DNA of 49,653 bases from an uncultured Caballeronia sp. (GTDB taxonomy: Bacteria > Pseudomonadota > Gammaproteobacteria > Burkholderiales > Burkholderiaceae), in NCBI GenBank assembly GCA_940588625.1, contig CALNPU010000003.1, positions 1 through 49,653 on the forward strand, given 5' to 3'. Positions within the stretch are counted from its first letter, which is position 1. Each line of letters begins with the position of its first letter. The notes under the pieces were generated by a model, which was given only the letters and a program-made list of their open reading frames with translations, searched no databases and was not told where the DNA came from. Below, piece after piece: positions 27,392-37,808 of this stretch. The translations under genes were made by a program, and so were the position numbers.

Positions 27392-27975
27392 TTCTTTATC
27401 TGCACGGCTTTCGGTCATCGCCACAATCGTTCAAGGCTCGCGTGATGCGCGCGCGGCTGGAAGAGCAGGGACTGATCGACGAATGGCAGTGCCCGATGTT
27501 GCCGGTGTCGCCTAAAGAAGCCATTGCGCTTGCCGAAACGCTCGCGGCGCAAGTCCATCACGACGAGATCACGCTGATCGGCAGTTCGCTCGGCGGGTTT
27601 TATGCAACGTGGCTTGCCGAAAAACACGGCTGGCGCGCGATCCTGCTGAATCCGGCGGTCATGCCGCAAGAGGACCTGAGTGCCTATGTTGGTGAACAGC
27701 CGTTGTGGCATGGCGGCGGCACTATTGTGGTCGAGCCGCGTCATATTGATGAATTGCGTGCGCTTTCCGTTCCATCGATCACCCGGTCGGACCGCTACTA
27801 TCTGATCGCGGCCACTGGCGACGAAGTGCTCGACTACCGCACCATGCTCGCGCATTACCCGGACGTGCGGACCACGCTGATCCAGGGCAGCGATCACGCG
27901 ATCAGCGACTTTCCCAGTTACCTGGACCAGGTGCTCGCGTTCTGCGCGGCCCGGCCGCCTCCTGTCACGGCCTGA
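27388..27975 (+). CDS. YqiA/UPF0227-type esterase
   Basis: A 195-residue single-domain alpha/beta hydrolase. It opens MILYLHGFRSSPQSFKARVM; the nucleophile elbow is LIGSSLGGFYA (Ser about 69), with the acid in ATGDEVLDYRTM and the histidine in GSDHAISDF. YqiA-type proteins hydrolyse short-chain and CoA thioesters in vitro; the cell role is unclear. It starts with GTG overlapping the mpl stop by four bases, so it was coupled to mpl. It remains intact although mpl is broken. Confidence 0.85.
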   Translation: MILYLHGFRSSPQSFKARVMRARLEEQGLIDEWQCPMLPVSPKEAIALAETLAAQVHHDEITLIGSSLGGFYATWLAEKHGWRAILLNPAVMPQEDLSAYVGEQPLWHGGGTIVVEPRHIDELRALSVPSITRSDRYYLIAATGDEVLDYRTMLAHYPDVRTTLIQGSDHAISDFPSYLDQVLAFCAARPPPVTA

Positions 27976-28072
27976 CGACCCTGAGCGTATCTTTTTTGTG
28001 GACTTGACGCTTCGTGCGGGACGCAAACCCGACCTGACGCCACGTCGACCAACAGTCTTTCGAGAGTATTGA

Positions 28073-30172
28073 GTGAACGTTTTTTTCGAGGAATCGGGTA
28101 GTTTCAAGGCCGGCGCTGTTCTGTCTAAGCAGAACGACGCGTTTCAGGTCGAGTTGCCGGGCGGGCGGCGTGCGAAGGTGCGTGCCAAGGACGTATTGAT
28201 CGAATTCGAGAAACCGAACGCCGCCGACCTGATGCAGCAGGCCGATGCCATCGCACAGGAGATCGATCTCGACTTCCTGTGGGAGTGCGCGCCGGACGAA
28301 GAATTTCCATTTGCGGAACTGGGCGCGGATTATTTCGGCGATAAATTCGGTGCCACCGAACGCGCCGCGCTCGTGCTGCGCATGCATGGATCGCCGGTGT
28401 ATTTCCGCCGCAAGGGGCGCGGGCAATATCAGCGCGCGCCGCAGGAACAGTTGCAGATGGCGCTGGCCGGGCTGGAAAAGAAACGGCAACTCGCGCTGGT
28501 GCAGGCGGGTTACGAAGCGGAACTGGTCGCTGGAAAACTGCCCGAGGCGTTGGCCGGAAAAGCGATCGGTTTGCTGACGAAGCCGGACAAGAACTCTATC
28601 GAATATAAGGCGCTTGAAGCGGCAGCGGCCGCTCGCGGGATTTCGCAAGTGCGGCTGATGCTGGAAGTGGGCTCCATTCCGTCTGCGCGTGCGCTGCACG
28701 AAGCGCGTTTCCTGTCGGAATTTTTCCCGCACGGAACGGGCTTCGCGCCGGTCACCGTGCCGCCGCTCCCCGACGATCTGCCGGAAGCGGACGTGCAGGC
28801 GTTCTCTATTGATGACGTCACCACCACTGAAATTGATGACGCGTTCTCCGTCGAGCATCTCGCTGATGACCGCGTGCGCGTCGGTATTCACATCGCGGCG
28901 CCGGCGTTGGGGATCGCGCGCGGCGACATGATCGATGCAATCGCGCGCACGCGGTTGTCCACCGTGTACATGCCCGGCAACAAGATCACCATGCTGCCGG
29001 ACAGCGTCGTGGACGCGTTCACGCTGGCTGAAGGCGGATTGCGGCCGGTATTGTCAATGTACATCATCGTGAATCGGGAAACGCAGGAAATCGTCGCGAC
29101 CGAAACGCGCGCCGAGCGTGTGTTCGTGAAGAGCAATCTTCGACACAACCATCTGGACGAGCACGTCACCGAGGAATCGCTCGCGGCGGGTAGCGGCGAG
29201 TACCCGCACAAGGACGATATCGCGGTGCTGTGGCTGCTCGCGCAGGCGCTGTTCGAAAAGCGTCAGGAAGCGCGCGCGGGGTACGGTTTGCGGCGCGAAG
29301 TGCAGCGCAATAACGACTTCAATTTCTACGTGGAAGGCGAGCACATCACGATCGCGCCGCGTCGACGCGGATCGCCGCTCGATCTGATCGTCGCCGAGCT
29401 GGCGATTCTCGCGAATTCATCGTGGGGCGCGTTTCTCAACTATCACAGCGTGCCGGGGATCTACCGGTCGCAGCGCGGATTCGGCGCGCCGGGTCCGAAG
29501 TGCACGCGCATGCAGACCACGCCCGCGCCGCACGAAGGGCTGGGCGTTGCGCAATACGCGTGGAGCACGTCGCCGCTGCGCCGGTATGTGGACCTTGTCA
29601 ACCAATGGCAATTGCTCGCGTGCGTGCGGCATGGCGTGACGGCTGCGCTGGTCGCGCCGTTCAAGCCGAAAGACGCTGATTTGTTCGTGATCGTGCAGGG
29701 CTTCAATGACCAGTATTCCGCGTACGCCGATCATCAGCGGCGCATGGAATATTTCTGGTGCCTGCGCTGGTTGAAGCAGGAGGACAAGAAGCACGTGGTG
29801 GCGTCGGTGGTGAAGGACGATCTCGTGCGCCTGGATGAAATCCCGTTGATACTGCATGTGCCTGGCCTTGGCGTGCACGCGCGTGGAACGAAGGTGATGC
29901 TCGACGTAGTGGGCATCGACGAACTCACGGTCGAGGCGTCGTGCCGTTTGCTGCATGTGATCGATGCCTCCGCACCGGCGTCGGCGCAAGAAGCCGAGGC
30001 GCAGCAGGACGAGATGGAAGAAGAACTGATCGAAGTGGAAGATCTGAGCGCAGAGAGCGAAGCCGAGGCTCAGGCGGAAGCTTTGCCGGAAGCTGCTGCG
30101 CCGGGCAGCGAATCTGCCGTGGACGAACCCGCGGGCGAAAGCACGCCCGACACGACGGAGCCCACGCGATGA
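28073..30172 (+). CDS. RNB-domain ribonuclease (RNase II/R family)
   Basis: A 699-residue 3'-5' exoribonuclease of the RNase II/R superfamily. The RNB catalytic domain begins around residue 240 with [20 protein letters not shown], containing the Mg-binding aspartates, followed by [32 protein letters not shown] and the late motif [16 protein letters not shown]. The family's N-terminal cold-shock region is not obvious; the C-terminal 60 residues are a Glu/Ala-rich acidic tail ([20 protein letters not shown]). It starts with GTG ([11 protein letters not shown]). The stop overlaps the aroE ATG by ATGA. Intact. Confidence 0.92.
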   Translation: MNVFFEESGSFKAGAVLSKQNDAFQVELPGGRRAKVRAKDVLIEFEKPNAADLMQQADAIAQEIDLDFLWECAPDEEFPFAELGADYFGDKFGATERAALVLRMHGSPVYFRRKGRGQYQRAPQEQLQMALAGLEKKRQLALVQAGYEAELVAGKLPEALAGKAIGLLTKPDKNSIEYKALEAAAAARGISQVRLMLEVGSIPSARALHEARFLSEFFPHGTGFAPVTVPPLPDDLPEADVQAFSIDDVTTTEIDDAFSVEHLADDRVRVGIHIAAPALGIARGDMIDAIARTRLSTVYMPGNKITMLPDSVVDAFTLAEGGLRPVLSMYIIVNRETQEIVATETRAERVFVKSNLRHNHLDEHVTEESLAAGSGEYPHKDDIAVLWLLAQALFEKRQEARAGYGLRREVQRNNDFNFYVEGEHITIAPRRRGSPLDLIVAELAILANSSWGAFLNYHSVPGIYRSQRGFGAPGPKCTRMQTTPAPHEGLGVAQYAWSTSPLRRYVDLVNQWQLLACVRHGVTAALVAPFKPKDADLFVIVQGFNDQYSAYADHQRRMEYFWCLRWLKQEDKKHVVASVVKDDLVRLDEIPLILHVPGLGVHARGTKVMLDVVGIDELTVEASCRLLHVIDASAPASAQEAEAQQDEMEEELIEVEDLSAESEAEAQAEALPEAAAPGSESAVDEPAGESTPDTTEPTR

Positions 30173-31029
30173 CATCGGGCATTGTGTCTCGGGACCACTA
30201 TGCGGTGATCGGCAATCCGGTCGCTCACAGCAAATCGCCGTGGATTCATGCGCGTTTCGCAGAGCAGACCGGCGAGGGGATCGAATACGGGCGTGTTTTG
30301 GGAACCATCGGCGCGTTCGCCAACGATGTCCGCGCGTTCGCCAAAGCAGGCGGTCGCGGCATGAACGTGACCGTGCCGTTCAAGCTCGATGCGCACGCTT
30401 TCGCCAATACGCTCACACCGCGCGCCGCAGCAGCGGGCGCGGTGAACACGCTGGCGTTCAAGGCTGACGGCGTGCTCGGTGACAACACAGACGGGGTGGG
30501 CCTTGTCCGTGATATCGAAGGGAATCTGGGCGTTGGTTTGAAAGGCGCGCGCGTGTTGCTGCTGGGTGCGGGCGGTGCGGCGCGCGGTGTCATGCTGCCC
30601 ATGCTGGATGGCGGCGTGGCGGCCCTGACGATAGTTAATCGGACGGCATCGAAGGCGCAGCAACTCGTCGATCATTTCTCCGATGCCGCCCGCGCCGTGC
30701 ATGTGCGTTTTTCCTGTGGCGCTTCGGATATTGTGGAAGCGGGTCCCTACGATGTGATCGTCAACGCGACGGCCGGCAGTCTGGACGACTCGCTGCCCGA
30801 CTGCGATAACGGTTCGTTCGGTCCCGGCACGCTCGCCTACGACATGATGTACAGCGCCCAGCCGACGGTGTTCATGCGCCACGCAGAAAGTCTCGGCGCG
30901 CGTTCGGCGGATGGCCTCGGAATGCTCGTCGAGCAAGCGGTCGAATCGTTTTTCCTGTGGCGCGGGGTGCGCCCGGACAGCGGCGCGGTGCTGCGCGCAT
31001 TGCGGCTGGAGTTATCGACGAAGGTTTAG
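30169..31029 (+). CDS. aroE: Shikimate dehydrogenase
   Basis: NADPH-dependent reduction of 3-dehydroshikimate. At 286 residues: substrate-binding N-terminal domain with [20 protein letters not shown] and the catalytic lysine/asparagine region [13 protein letters not shown]; nucleotide-binding [24 protein letters not shown] and [11 protein letters not shown]; and the late motif [20 protein letters not shown]. The ATG at 30169 overlaps the RNB ribonuclease stop. The family's VINATS has become VNATAG, a mild change. Complete. Confidence 0.94.
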   Translation: MTSGIVSRDHYAVIGNPVAHSKSPWIHARFAEQTGEGIEYGRVLGTIGAFANDVRAFAKAGGRGMNVTVPFKLDAHAFANTLTPRAAAAGAVNTLAFKADGVLGDNTDGVGLVRDIEGNLGVGLKGARVLLLGAGGAARGVMLPMLDGGVAALTIVNRTASKAQQLVDHFSDAARAVHVRFSCGASDIVEAGPYDVIVNATAGSLDDSLPDCDNGSFGPGTLAYDMMYSAQPTVFMRHAESLGARSADGLGMLVEQAVESFFLWRGVRPDSGAVLRALRLELSTKV

Positions 31030-31078
31030 AAAAGCGCGTGGTTGCGCGCGCCATTCCTTTCCAAACAGAAGAAGCACG

Positions 31079-31695
31079 ATGACAAGAACAAAATCGCCCG
31101 TTCGTCTCGGGCCGGCTCGGTGGATTGTCTACGGCATCTCGGTGATGGCCATTGCTGCTGTCGCCACGCAGCTTTACTTCTTCGTCATGGTCGGGATTTA
31201 TACGGTGGTCAATCCTTCGTCGACGGCGTTCATGCGTTCCGACGCGTGGCGGATCGTGCAGGATCGTCCTGATCTTTCCATCCAGCGCACCTGGGTTCCG
31301 TACGACCAGATTTCGCGCAACCTGAAGCGCGCGATCATTGCGTCCGAGGACACGCACTTTGTCACTTTGTCAACAACAACGGTTACGAAACCGACGCCAT
31401 CCTGCAAGCCTGGGAGAAGAACAAGGTGCGCGGCAAGATTGTCGCGGGTGGGTCGACTATCTCGCAGCAACTGGCGCGCAACCTGTTTTTATCGCGGGAA
31501 AAGAGCTATGTGAGGAAGGCGCAGGAGTTGGTCATCACGTCGATGCTCGAGCTCTGGATGGACAAGGAACGCATCTTCGAGATCTAACTGAATTCGGTGG
31601 AGTGGGGTAACGGCGTTTATGGTGTTGAAGCGGCGGCGCATTACTACTACAAGACGCCGGCGTCGAAGCTGACCGCGTGGCAATCGGCGCGGTAA
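31079..31695 (+). pseudogene. mtgA: Monofunctional peptidoglycan glycosyltransferase, broken and truncated
   Basis: MtgA polymerises lipid II at the inner membrane. The membrane anchor ([20 protein letters not shown]) and the start of the GT51 domain ([15 protein letters not shown]) are in frame. An 8-bp tandem duplication at 31356-31371 shifts the frame, the true continuation being [20 protein letters not shown] then [20 protein letters not shown]. At 31585-31587 the tyrosine codon of EIYLNSVEWG is TAA. After KLTAWQSAR another stop at 31693 follows and the last 40-50 residues of the enzyme are absent, so the 3' end is deleted or replaced. Catalytic glutamate (SEDTHF) remains but no active enzyme is possible. 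Confidence 0.9.
31356..31371 (+). repeat. 8-bp tandem duplication inside mtgA
   Basis: ACTTTGTC is repeated directly. Removing one copy restores the frame from [10 protein letters not shown] into [10 protein letters not shown], so the duplication caused the frameshift. Confidence 0.9.
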
Positions 31696-31748
31696 CACGC
31701 GTCGTGAACGAACGCTCAGTCATTCTCAAGCCGCGAACATTTAGTGCC

Positions 31749-32641
31749 ATGACCAAGACCCTGAATATCACCGTTGAGCATGAATTGTCGATGGAACGCA
31801 CGGTCTGGAAACCGGTGGCGCCCGAGGTAAATGAAGCAAACGGAGCGAGCCGAGCGAAGCGCAGGCATCGGCGGCTGCACTGCTCGACCTCACGCCGCAG
31901 CAAGCCGGCACGCAAAACGCTGCTGCGCAGCATCGGCGCGGCGCTCGGCACGACTCGCACGCAGTACGAGGCACGTCTGGTTAGTTCGCTGGTGCAGGCG
32001 CGCTACCTGCGCCAGGTCGGCGGCGGTTATCTGCTCGGCCCGAAGCCGATCGAACTCGGCATGATCGCGCTCGAACAAATGCCCCTCACCGCCGTAGCGC
32101 GTCCGCATCTGCAGGTACTCGCCGAGTATACCCACGACACCATCCACCTCGGTGTGCGTGACGGCGACGACGTTCTCTACATCGACGAGATTTCCGGCAC
32201 GCGCGGCCTCGAAATGCGCTCGCGGGTAGGTCATCGGATGCCACTGGCATCGACGGGAATCGGCAAGGCGATGATGCTCGACCTGCGCCCGAGACATGGT
32301 CGAAGCTGCTGGAGGCGTCGCATCGCGTGCTCGCGAAGGTGAGTTTCAGGCCCGATCACCAGCCCGATATCGATACCTTCGTCCAGCGCATGACGCGTTA
32401 TTCGCAAGGCGGCTTCTTCGATCTTGAGGAAAACGAAGCGTCGATCCGCTGCGTCGCGGCACCGGTGCGCGACGCGTCGGGCGTGATCGTGGCGGCGCTG
32501 TCGGTGGCGAGCACGATTCCCTACATGCTGCCCGAGTGCATGGAAGAACTGATTCCGGTCGTGCAGCGCGACGCGCACGGGATCTCGCAAGAACTCGGCT
32601 GGCGCGTTCCGCAGCCCGCAATACGCAGGATCAAACGATGA
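31749..32641 (+). pseudogene. IclR-family transcriptional regulator, degraded
   Basis: The effector domain of an IclR-type regulator is clear: YLLGPKPIELGMIALEQMPL, RPHLQVLAEYTHDTIHLGVR, LYIDEISGTRGLEMRSRVGH and LASTGIGKAMMLDL. There a lost G near 32290 shifts the frame; the remainder WSKLLEASHRVLAKVSFRPD through AAPVRDASGVIVAALSVAST to RIKR is in the next frame. The N-terminal winged helix is largely unreadable: before TLLRSIGAALGTTRTQ the sequence is low-complexity and out of frame. The start given (31749) is uncertain. It stands first in the sugar cluster and most likely was its repressor. The stop overlaps the dgoK ATG (ATGA). Confidence 0.8.
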
Positions 32642-33655
32642 CGCGGACCGCACATCGGCCGAGACGCAACCAGCCCGCGCTGCAGAAGCGCCAGCTCTCA
32701 TAGCAATCGACTGGGGCACCACGGCGCTGCGCGCCTATCTGCTCGACGCAAGTGGCGCGGTGCTGGGATACGCGGGCATCGGCGGCGGGCATCATGAATC
32801 TGCCGAAGCCCGCAGCGGAAGGCGGTTTCGACGCCGTGTTCGAAGCAACCTGCTGCGCATGGCTCGCCAGCGGCGCGCCGCTTCCGGTGATTGCGGCGGG
32901 CATGGTCGGCAGCGCCCAAGGCTAGATGGAAGCCCCGTACGTGTCCACACCCGCCGATCCGGCAGCGCTCGTAGCGGGCATCGTGCGCGTGAAAACGCTC
33001 AAGGGCGTCACCGTTCACATCGTGCCGGGCGTGCTTTAAGACGGCACGTTGCCCAACGTGATGCGCGGTGAAGAAACGCAGATCTTCGGTGCGCTTGCGA
33101 GTGACACGGCGCTGGACCACGAACCGTACGGCAGCCTGATCGGCTTGCCGGGAACGCATGCGAAGTGGGCAGTTGTATCGAAGGGACGGATCAAACGATT
33201 CTACACCTTCATGACTGGCGAGACCTACGGCGCGCTGCGCCATCCTCGGCCGCACGATGCGCGCGACCGATCACCAGGACATGGACGCGTTCATACGTGG
33301 TGTCGATACCGCCAAAGACGCTGGCCATGCGGGTTTGCTCGCCACCATTTTCAGCACCCGCACGCTGGGACTGACCGGGCAACTGAAGCAGGAGCAACAA
33401 GCGGATTATCTCTCGGGCCTTTTGATCGGCCACGAATTACGCGGCCTCAATGAAGTGCTGGCGCGTGAGCAAGCGGATCTCGCGGGCAAGGTGTTAAGGC
33501 TGATCGGCAACGACGCGCTTTGCGAACGGTATCGCCACGCGCTCGCGCGTTTCGGTTGTCACGATGCACGCACCGTCGCGCACGCGACCGAGCGCGGGTT
33601 GCATCGGATCGCGCTGCAGGCCGGCCTGATTCAGCCGAGCGCCGGGCGCATCTAA
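32638..33655 (+). pseudogene. dgoK: 2-dehydro-3-deoxygalactonokinase, broken
   Basis: DgoK phosphorylates 2-keto-3-deoxygalactonate. The phosphate-binding start LIAIDWGTTALRAYLLDASG is out of frame with the ATG at 32638. Further parts follow in two frames: ATCCAWLASGAPLPVIAAGM, MEAPYVSTPADPAALVAGIV, LPNVMRGEETQIFGALASDT, LIGLPGTHAKWAVVSKGRIK and then, after a small deletion near 33240, ILGRTMRATDHQDMDAFIRG through KQEQQADYLSGLLIGHELRG to the end. A tryptophan codon is TAG near 32922 (AQG-stop-MEAP) and a glutamine codon is TAA near 33037 (PGVL-stop-DGT). Two nonsense and at least three indels. Confidence 0.87.
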
Positions 33656-33669
33656 TTAGGAGCAGGACC

Positions 33670-34345
33670 ATGCAAATCGATATCAATCTCCCCGCGCTGT
33701 ACACGCCGCACGCTGGCCTGGCCGCTGTGTTCGGCCTGTGTCGGCTGATCGCGATCCTGCGCGGCGTAACGCCGGCAGACGCTGCTGACCACGGCCGCGC
33801 GTTGTACGAAGCGGGCTTATGGATCGTCGAAGTGCCGTTGAATTTGCCGCAGCCGTTCGACAGCATCGCGGCAATCCGTCAGGCGCTGCCAGCGGACGCC
33901 ATCGTCGGCGCGGGTACGGTCCTGCATCCGCATTACGTCGATGAGGTGAAGAAGGCTGGAGGCAATCTGATCGTGATGCCGCATAGCGACGGCGATGTCG
34001 TGCGCGCCGCGAAAGCACAAGGGCTGCCTGTGCACCGGGCGTCGCAACGCCGAACGAAGCGTTTATCGCGCTGAAGAACGGTGCAGACCTGCTGAAGATG
34101 TTTCCCGCCGAGCAGCTCGGCGCGACGTGGTGAAGGCGTGGCGTGCGGTGATCGCGGTGCGTGTGCCGCTGGTGCCGGTCGGCGGGATCTCGCCGGACAA
34201 CATGGGACCGTTCCTGACGGCGGGCACGAATGGCTTCGGCCTGGGCTCGGCGCTGTACAAGCCGGGTCAGAGCGCCGCAACGACGGCCTCGCACGCGAAG
34301 GCGTTCATCAACGGATTAGCTGTCGCGCGAGGCCAGAAGAAATGA
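33670..34345 (+). pseudogene. dgoA: 2-dehydro-3-deoxy-6-phosphogalactonate aldolase, frameshifted
   Basis: DgoA cleaves 2-keto-3-deoxy-6-phosphogalactonate to pyruvate and glyceraldehyde-3-phosphate. The first 120 residues are in frame: LIAILRGVTPADAADHGRAL with the catalytic arginine region, EVPLNLPQPF (family E-x-P/T-L-N) and IVGAGTVLHPHYVDEVKKAG. Near 34030 a missing base shifts the frame; PGVATPNEAFIALKNGADLL with KMFPAEQLGA containing the Schiff-base lysine is in another frame; and near 34128 a second loss leads to VVKAWRAVIAVRVPLVPVGG through SALYKPGQS to the stop. The stop overlaps the next ATG (ATGA). Confidence 0.87.
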
Positions 34346-35102
34346 ACCGGCTCGCAGGCAAGGTCGCGGTCATCACCGGCGCCGGGCGCGACATCGGCGC
34401 GGCGATTGCCAGCGTGTTCGTTCGAGAAGGCGCGGCCGTGGTGCTCGCGGAACTGGACATCGCATTAGCGCGGGAAACGGCGGATCGGATCGGCGGATAA
34501 CGTGCTTGCGGTGCAAACGGACGTGACACAAAGCACATCGGTGCAGAACGCCGTCAGCGAAGCCGAAGCGAAGTTGGGCCTGGTCGACTTGCTGGTGAAC
34601 AACGCGTGCATCAACGTGTTTTGTGATTCGCTGACCATGACCGACGACGACTGGCGCCGCTGCTTCGCCGTTGATCTCGACGGCGTCTGGAACGGTTACC
34701 GCGCTGTGTTGCCGGGCATGGTGGAACGCGGGCGCGGCAGCATCGTGAATATTGCTTCCATGCACTCGTTCAAGATCATCCCCGGTTGTTTTCCGTACCC
34801 GGTGGCGAAGCACGGCGTGATCGGATTGCCCCAGGCGCTGGGTATCGAATACGCGGGGCGGCAGGTGCGGGTGGAATGCGATTGCGCCAGTTTACATCGA
34901 GACGCAACTCACGCACGACTGGCGGAACGAACAGGCCGATCCGGCCAAAGCGAAACAGGCAACGCTCGATCTGCAACCGATGAAGCGCATTGGCCGGCCG
35001 GAGGAAGTGGCGATGACCGTCCTCGCCTCTGACGAAGCGCCGTTTATCAACGCGAGTTGCATCACGGTGGATGGCGGGTGCTCGGCACTGTACCACGACT
35101 GA
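34342..35102 (+). pseudogene. Short-chain dehydrogenase (sugar dehydrogenase), frameshifted
   Basis: An SDR-family NAD(P) oxidoreductase; its place suggests a galactose or related aldose dehydrogenase. The cofactor motif KVAVITGAGRDIGAAIASVF is intact, but a TAA at 34498 follows ADRIGG; the next frame continues LAVQTDVTQSTSVQNAVSEA, LLVNNACINVF and the catalytic Y-x-x-x-K in FPYPVAKHGVIG. After RVECDCASL the frame is lost again; YIETQLTHDWRNEQADPAKA, PMKRIGRPEEVAMTVLASDE and CITVDGGCSALYHD lie in the third frame to 35102. At least two frameshifts. Confidence 0.83.
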
Positions 35103-35219
35103 AATCGCAGGAATACATAGCTAAGCAGCAAAGGATGACGCACTGGCCGTGGTGCGGTGTCACGACAACAAGACGCGGCCACACCTTACCAACTAGACAG
35201 TCAAGTCAGGAGACAGACC

Positions 35220-36173
35220 ATGAAACGCAGAATGTTCCTCACGCTCGTTGCCACGGCCACTGCAGCAAGCGCGACCTTGTTCACGGCGCCGGTGACGCAA
35301 GCCGCCGATGACGTCAAGATCGGCTTCCTGGTGAAGCAGCCGGAAGAACCGTGGTTCCAGGATGAGTGGAAGTTCGCCGAAATCGCGGCCAAGAAAGAAA
35401 AAGGGCTTCACGTTGGTGAAAATCGGCGCGCCGTCGGGTGAAAAGGTAATGAGCGCGATTGACAACCTCGCCGCGTCGCGTAAAACGGCCCAGGATTTCA
35501 TATCTGCACACCGGACGTCAAGCTCGGACCGGGCATTGTCGTGAAGGCTAAAGCGGCCGGACTGAAGATGATGACGGTTCGGGCAAGCCGATCGAATCCG
35601 TCCCTTACATGGGCATCTCGGCTTACAACATCGGCAAGCAGGTGGGTGACAGCATTGCCGCCGAGATCAAGAAGCGCGGCTGGAACCTGGCTGAAATCGG
35701 CGCTATCGACGTGACCTACGAGCGCTGCCGACGCACTGGTCACAGCAGGCTTTCCGAAGGCGAACATAGTGGCGGCGCCGCAAGCGAAGACCGACACGGA
35801 AAACGCGTTCAACGCCGCGAACATCGCGCTCACGAAGATTCCGCAGTTCAAGCACTGGGGTGGCGACGAAGCCGTGCTTGGCGCCGTGCGTGCAGCGGAA
35901 GGCCGTGGTTTCAAGGCGGACAACATGATCGGCGTGGGGATCGGCGGCTCGGATTCGGCCTTGAGCGAGTTCAAGAAACCGAACCCGACGGGCTTCTACG
36001 CGACCGTCATCACCAGCCCGAAGTGTCGTGGCGAGGAAACGTCGGAACTCATGTACACGTGGATCAAGGACGGCAAGGAACCACCGCTCGTGACGCTGAC
36101 CACCGGCATGCTGGCGACGCGTGACAACGTGGGTGAAATGCGCGAAAAGATGGGCCTGGCATCGGCTAGGTAA
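35220..36173 (+). pseudogene. Sugar ABC transporter periplasmic binding protein, frameshifted
   Basis: An arabinose/galactose-type (AraF-like) binding protein. A signal peptide (MKRRMFLTLVATATAASATL...TQAADD) leads to KIGFLVKQPEEPWFQDEWKF. The frame is lost near 35400; VKIGAPSGEKVMSAIDNLAA continues in a second frame; PDVKLGPGIVVKAKAAGLKM in a third; then MGISAYNIGKQVGDSIAAEI; then AAPQAKTDTENAFNAANIAL through YATVITSPKCRGEETSELMY to GLASAR. At least four indels. Good ribosome binding site (AGGAGA). First gene of the transporter. Confidence 0.88.
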
Positions 36174-36265
36174 GGTCTTTTCGTATCAGGTATCGGTAGA
36201 GCAATACGGGTCGCAGCGTTTCGACATGAAGCGCCGCGGTCCGTATTGAAACATAAGGAGGCGAT

Positions 36266-37781
36266 GTGTCAGCGACGCTGTGTTTTGACAATATCGGTAA
36301 GGTTTTTCCAGGCGTGCGCGTGCTCGACGGCGTGTCGTGCGACGTCAACGCCGGCGAAGTGCACGGCCTGATGGGCGAGAACGGCGCGGGCAAATCGACT
36401 TTGCTGAAAGTGCTGGGCGGTGAATATCAGCCGGATTCCGGGCGTGTCCTGATTGATGGCAACGAGGTGAAGTTCGCGAGCGCGGCAGCATTGATCGCGG
36501 CGAATATTGCGGTGATTCACCAGGAGTTGCAGTATGTGCCCGATCTCACGGTCGCCGAGAACCTGCTGCTGGGTTTGTTGCCGAACACGCTCGGCTGGGT
36601 GCACAAGGGCGAAGCGAAAAAGCATGTGCGCGAGCGGCTGCTGCAAATGGGGGCCGATCTCGATCCGAACGCGAAGCTCAAGAAGCTTTCTATCGCGTAA
36701 CAGCAGATGGTGGAAATCTGCAGGGCGTTGCTGCGTAACGCACGCGTGATTGCGCTCGATGAACCTACGTCGTCGCTGTCGCATCGCGAGACGGAAGTGC
36801 TGTTCAAGCTCGTGCGTGATTTGAAAGCGGACAACCGCGCGCTAATCTACATTTCGCACCGCATGGACGAGATTTACGAACTGTGCAATACATGCACGAT
36901 TTTCCGCGATGGCCGCAAGATCGCGTCGCACCCGAATCTGGCCGAGGTTCCGCGCGATACGCTCGTGCAGGAAATGGTCGGGCGTGAAATTTCCGATATC
37001 TACGATTACAAGCCGCGCAAACTCGGCGATGTCCGTTTCGCTGTGACGAACATTGAAGGACACGTGCTGCGTGAACCGACAAGTTTTGAAGTGCGCCGCG
37101 GAGAATTGTCGGCTTTTTCGGGCTGGTGGGCGCGGGGCGCAGCGAACTGATGCACCTCGTCTACGGCGCGGCCCGCAAGAAGGCCGGCACGATCACGTGG
37201 ATAGTGAGCCGATCAAGATCCGCAGCGCGGGCGAAGCGATCAAGCACGGCATCGTGCTGTGTCCCGAGGACCGCAAGGAAGAGGGCATCGTGGCCATGGC
37301 TTCGGTGTCCGAGAACATCAATATCTCGTGCCGCCGGCATTACCTGCGCGGCGGGCTGTTCCTGGATCGCAAGAAAGAAGCCGCAACGGCCGAGCGTTTC
37401 ATCCAGTTGCTGAAGATCAAGACGCCGAGCCGCAAGCAGAAAATTCGCTTTCTCTCGGGCGGCAATCAGCAAGAAACCATTCTGTCGCGCTGGCTCGCGG
37501 AACCGGAACTGAAAGTCGTGATCCTCGATGAACCGACGCGCGGCATTGACGTGGGCGCGAAGCACGAGATCTACAATGTAATCTATCAACTCGCCGAACG
37601 CGGCTGTGCGATCATGATAATTTCGTCCGAGGTGCCCGAGGTGCTGGGGGTGTCCGACAGGATCGTGGTGATGCGGCAAGGGCGGATCGCGGGCGAATTG
37701 CCGCGTGGGACAATAAACGAACAATCAGTGCTGAATCTTGCGTTGCCTGTGCAATCGGAACCGACTACGAAGGCAGCCTGA
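36266..37781 (+). pseudogene. araG: Sugar ABC transporter ATPase (AraG-like), broken
   Basis: A double-ABC sugar importer ATPase. The first Walker A is [19 protein letters not shown]; the signature LSIA is followed by TAA at 36698-36700 where LSIAQRQMVEI is expected, a C-to-T change of a Gln codon. The first Walker B is [13 protein letters not shown], the second signature FLSGGNQQE, the second Walker [15 protein letters not shown] lost A near 37107 shifts REVRRGE from [20 protein letters not shown], and another indel near 37200 shifts the next part from [20 protein letters not shown]. Starts with GTG after AAGGAGG. One nonsense and two frameshifts. Confidence 0.9.
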
Positions 37782-37808
37782 AGCAAAAAAGTGGAGATGG
37801 AGGACATC

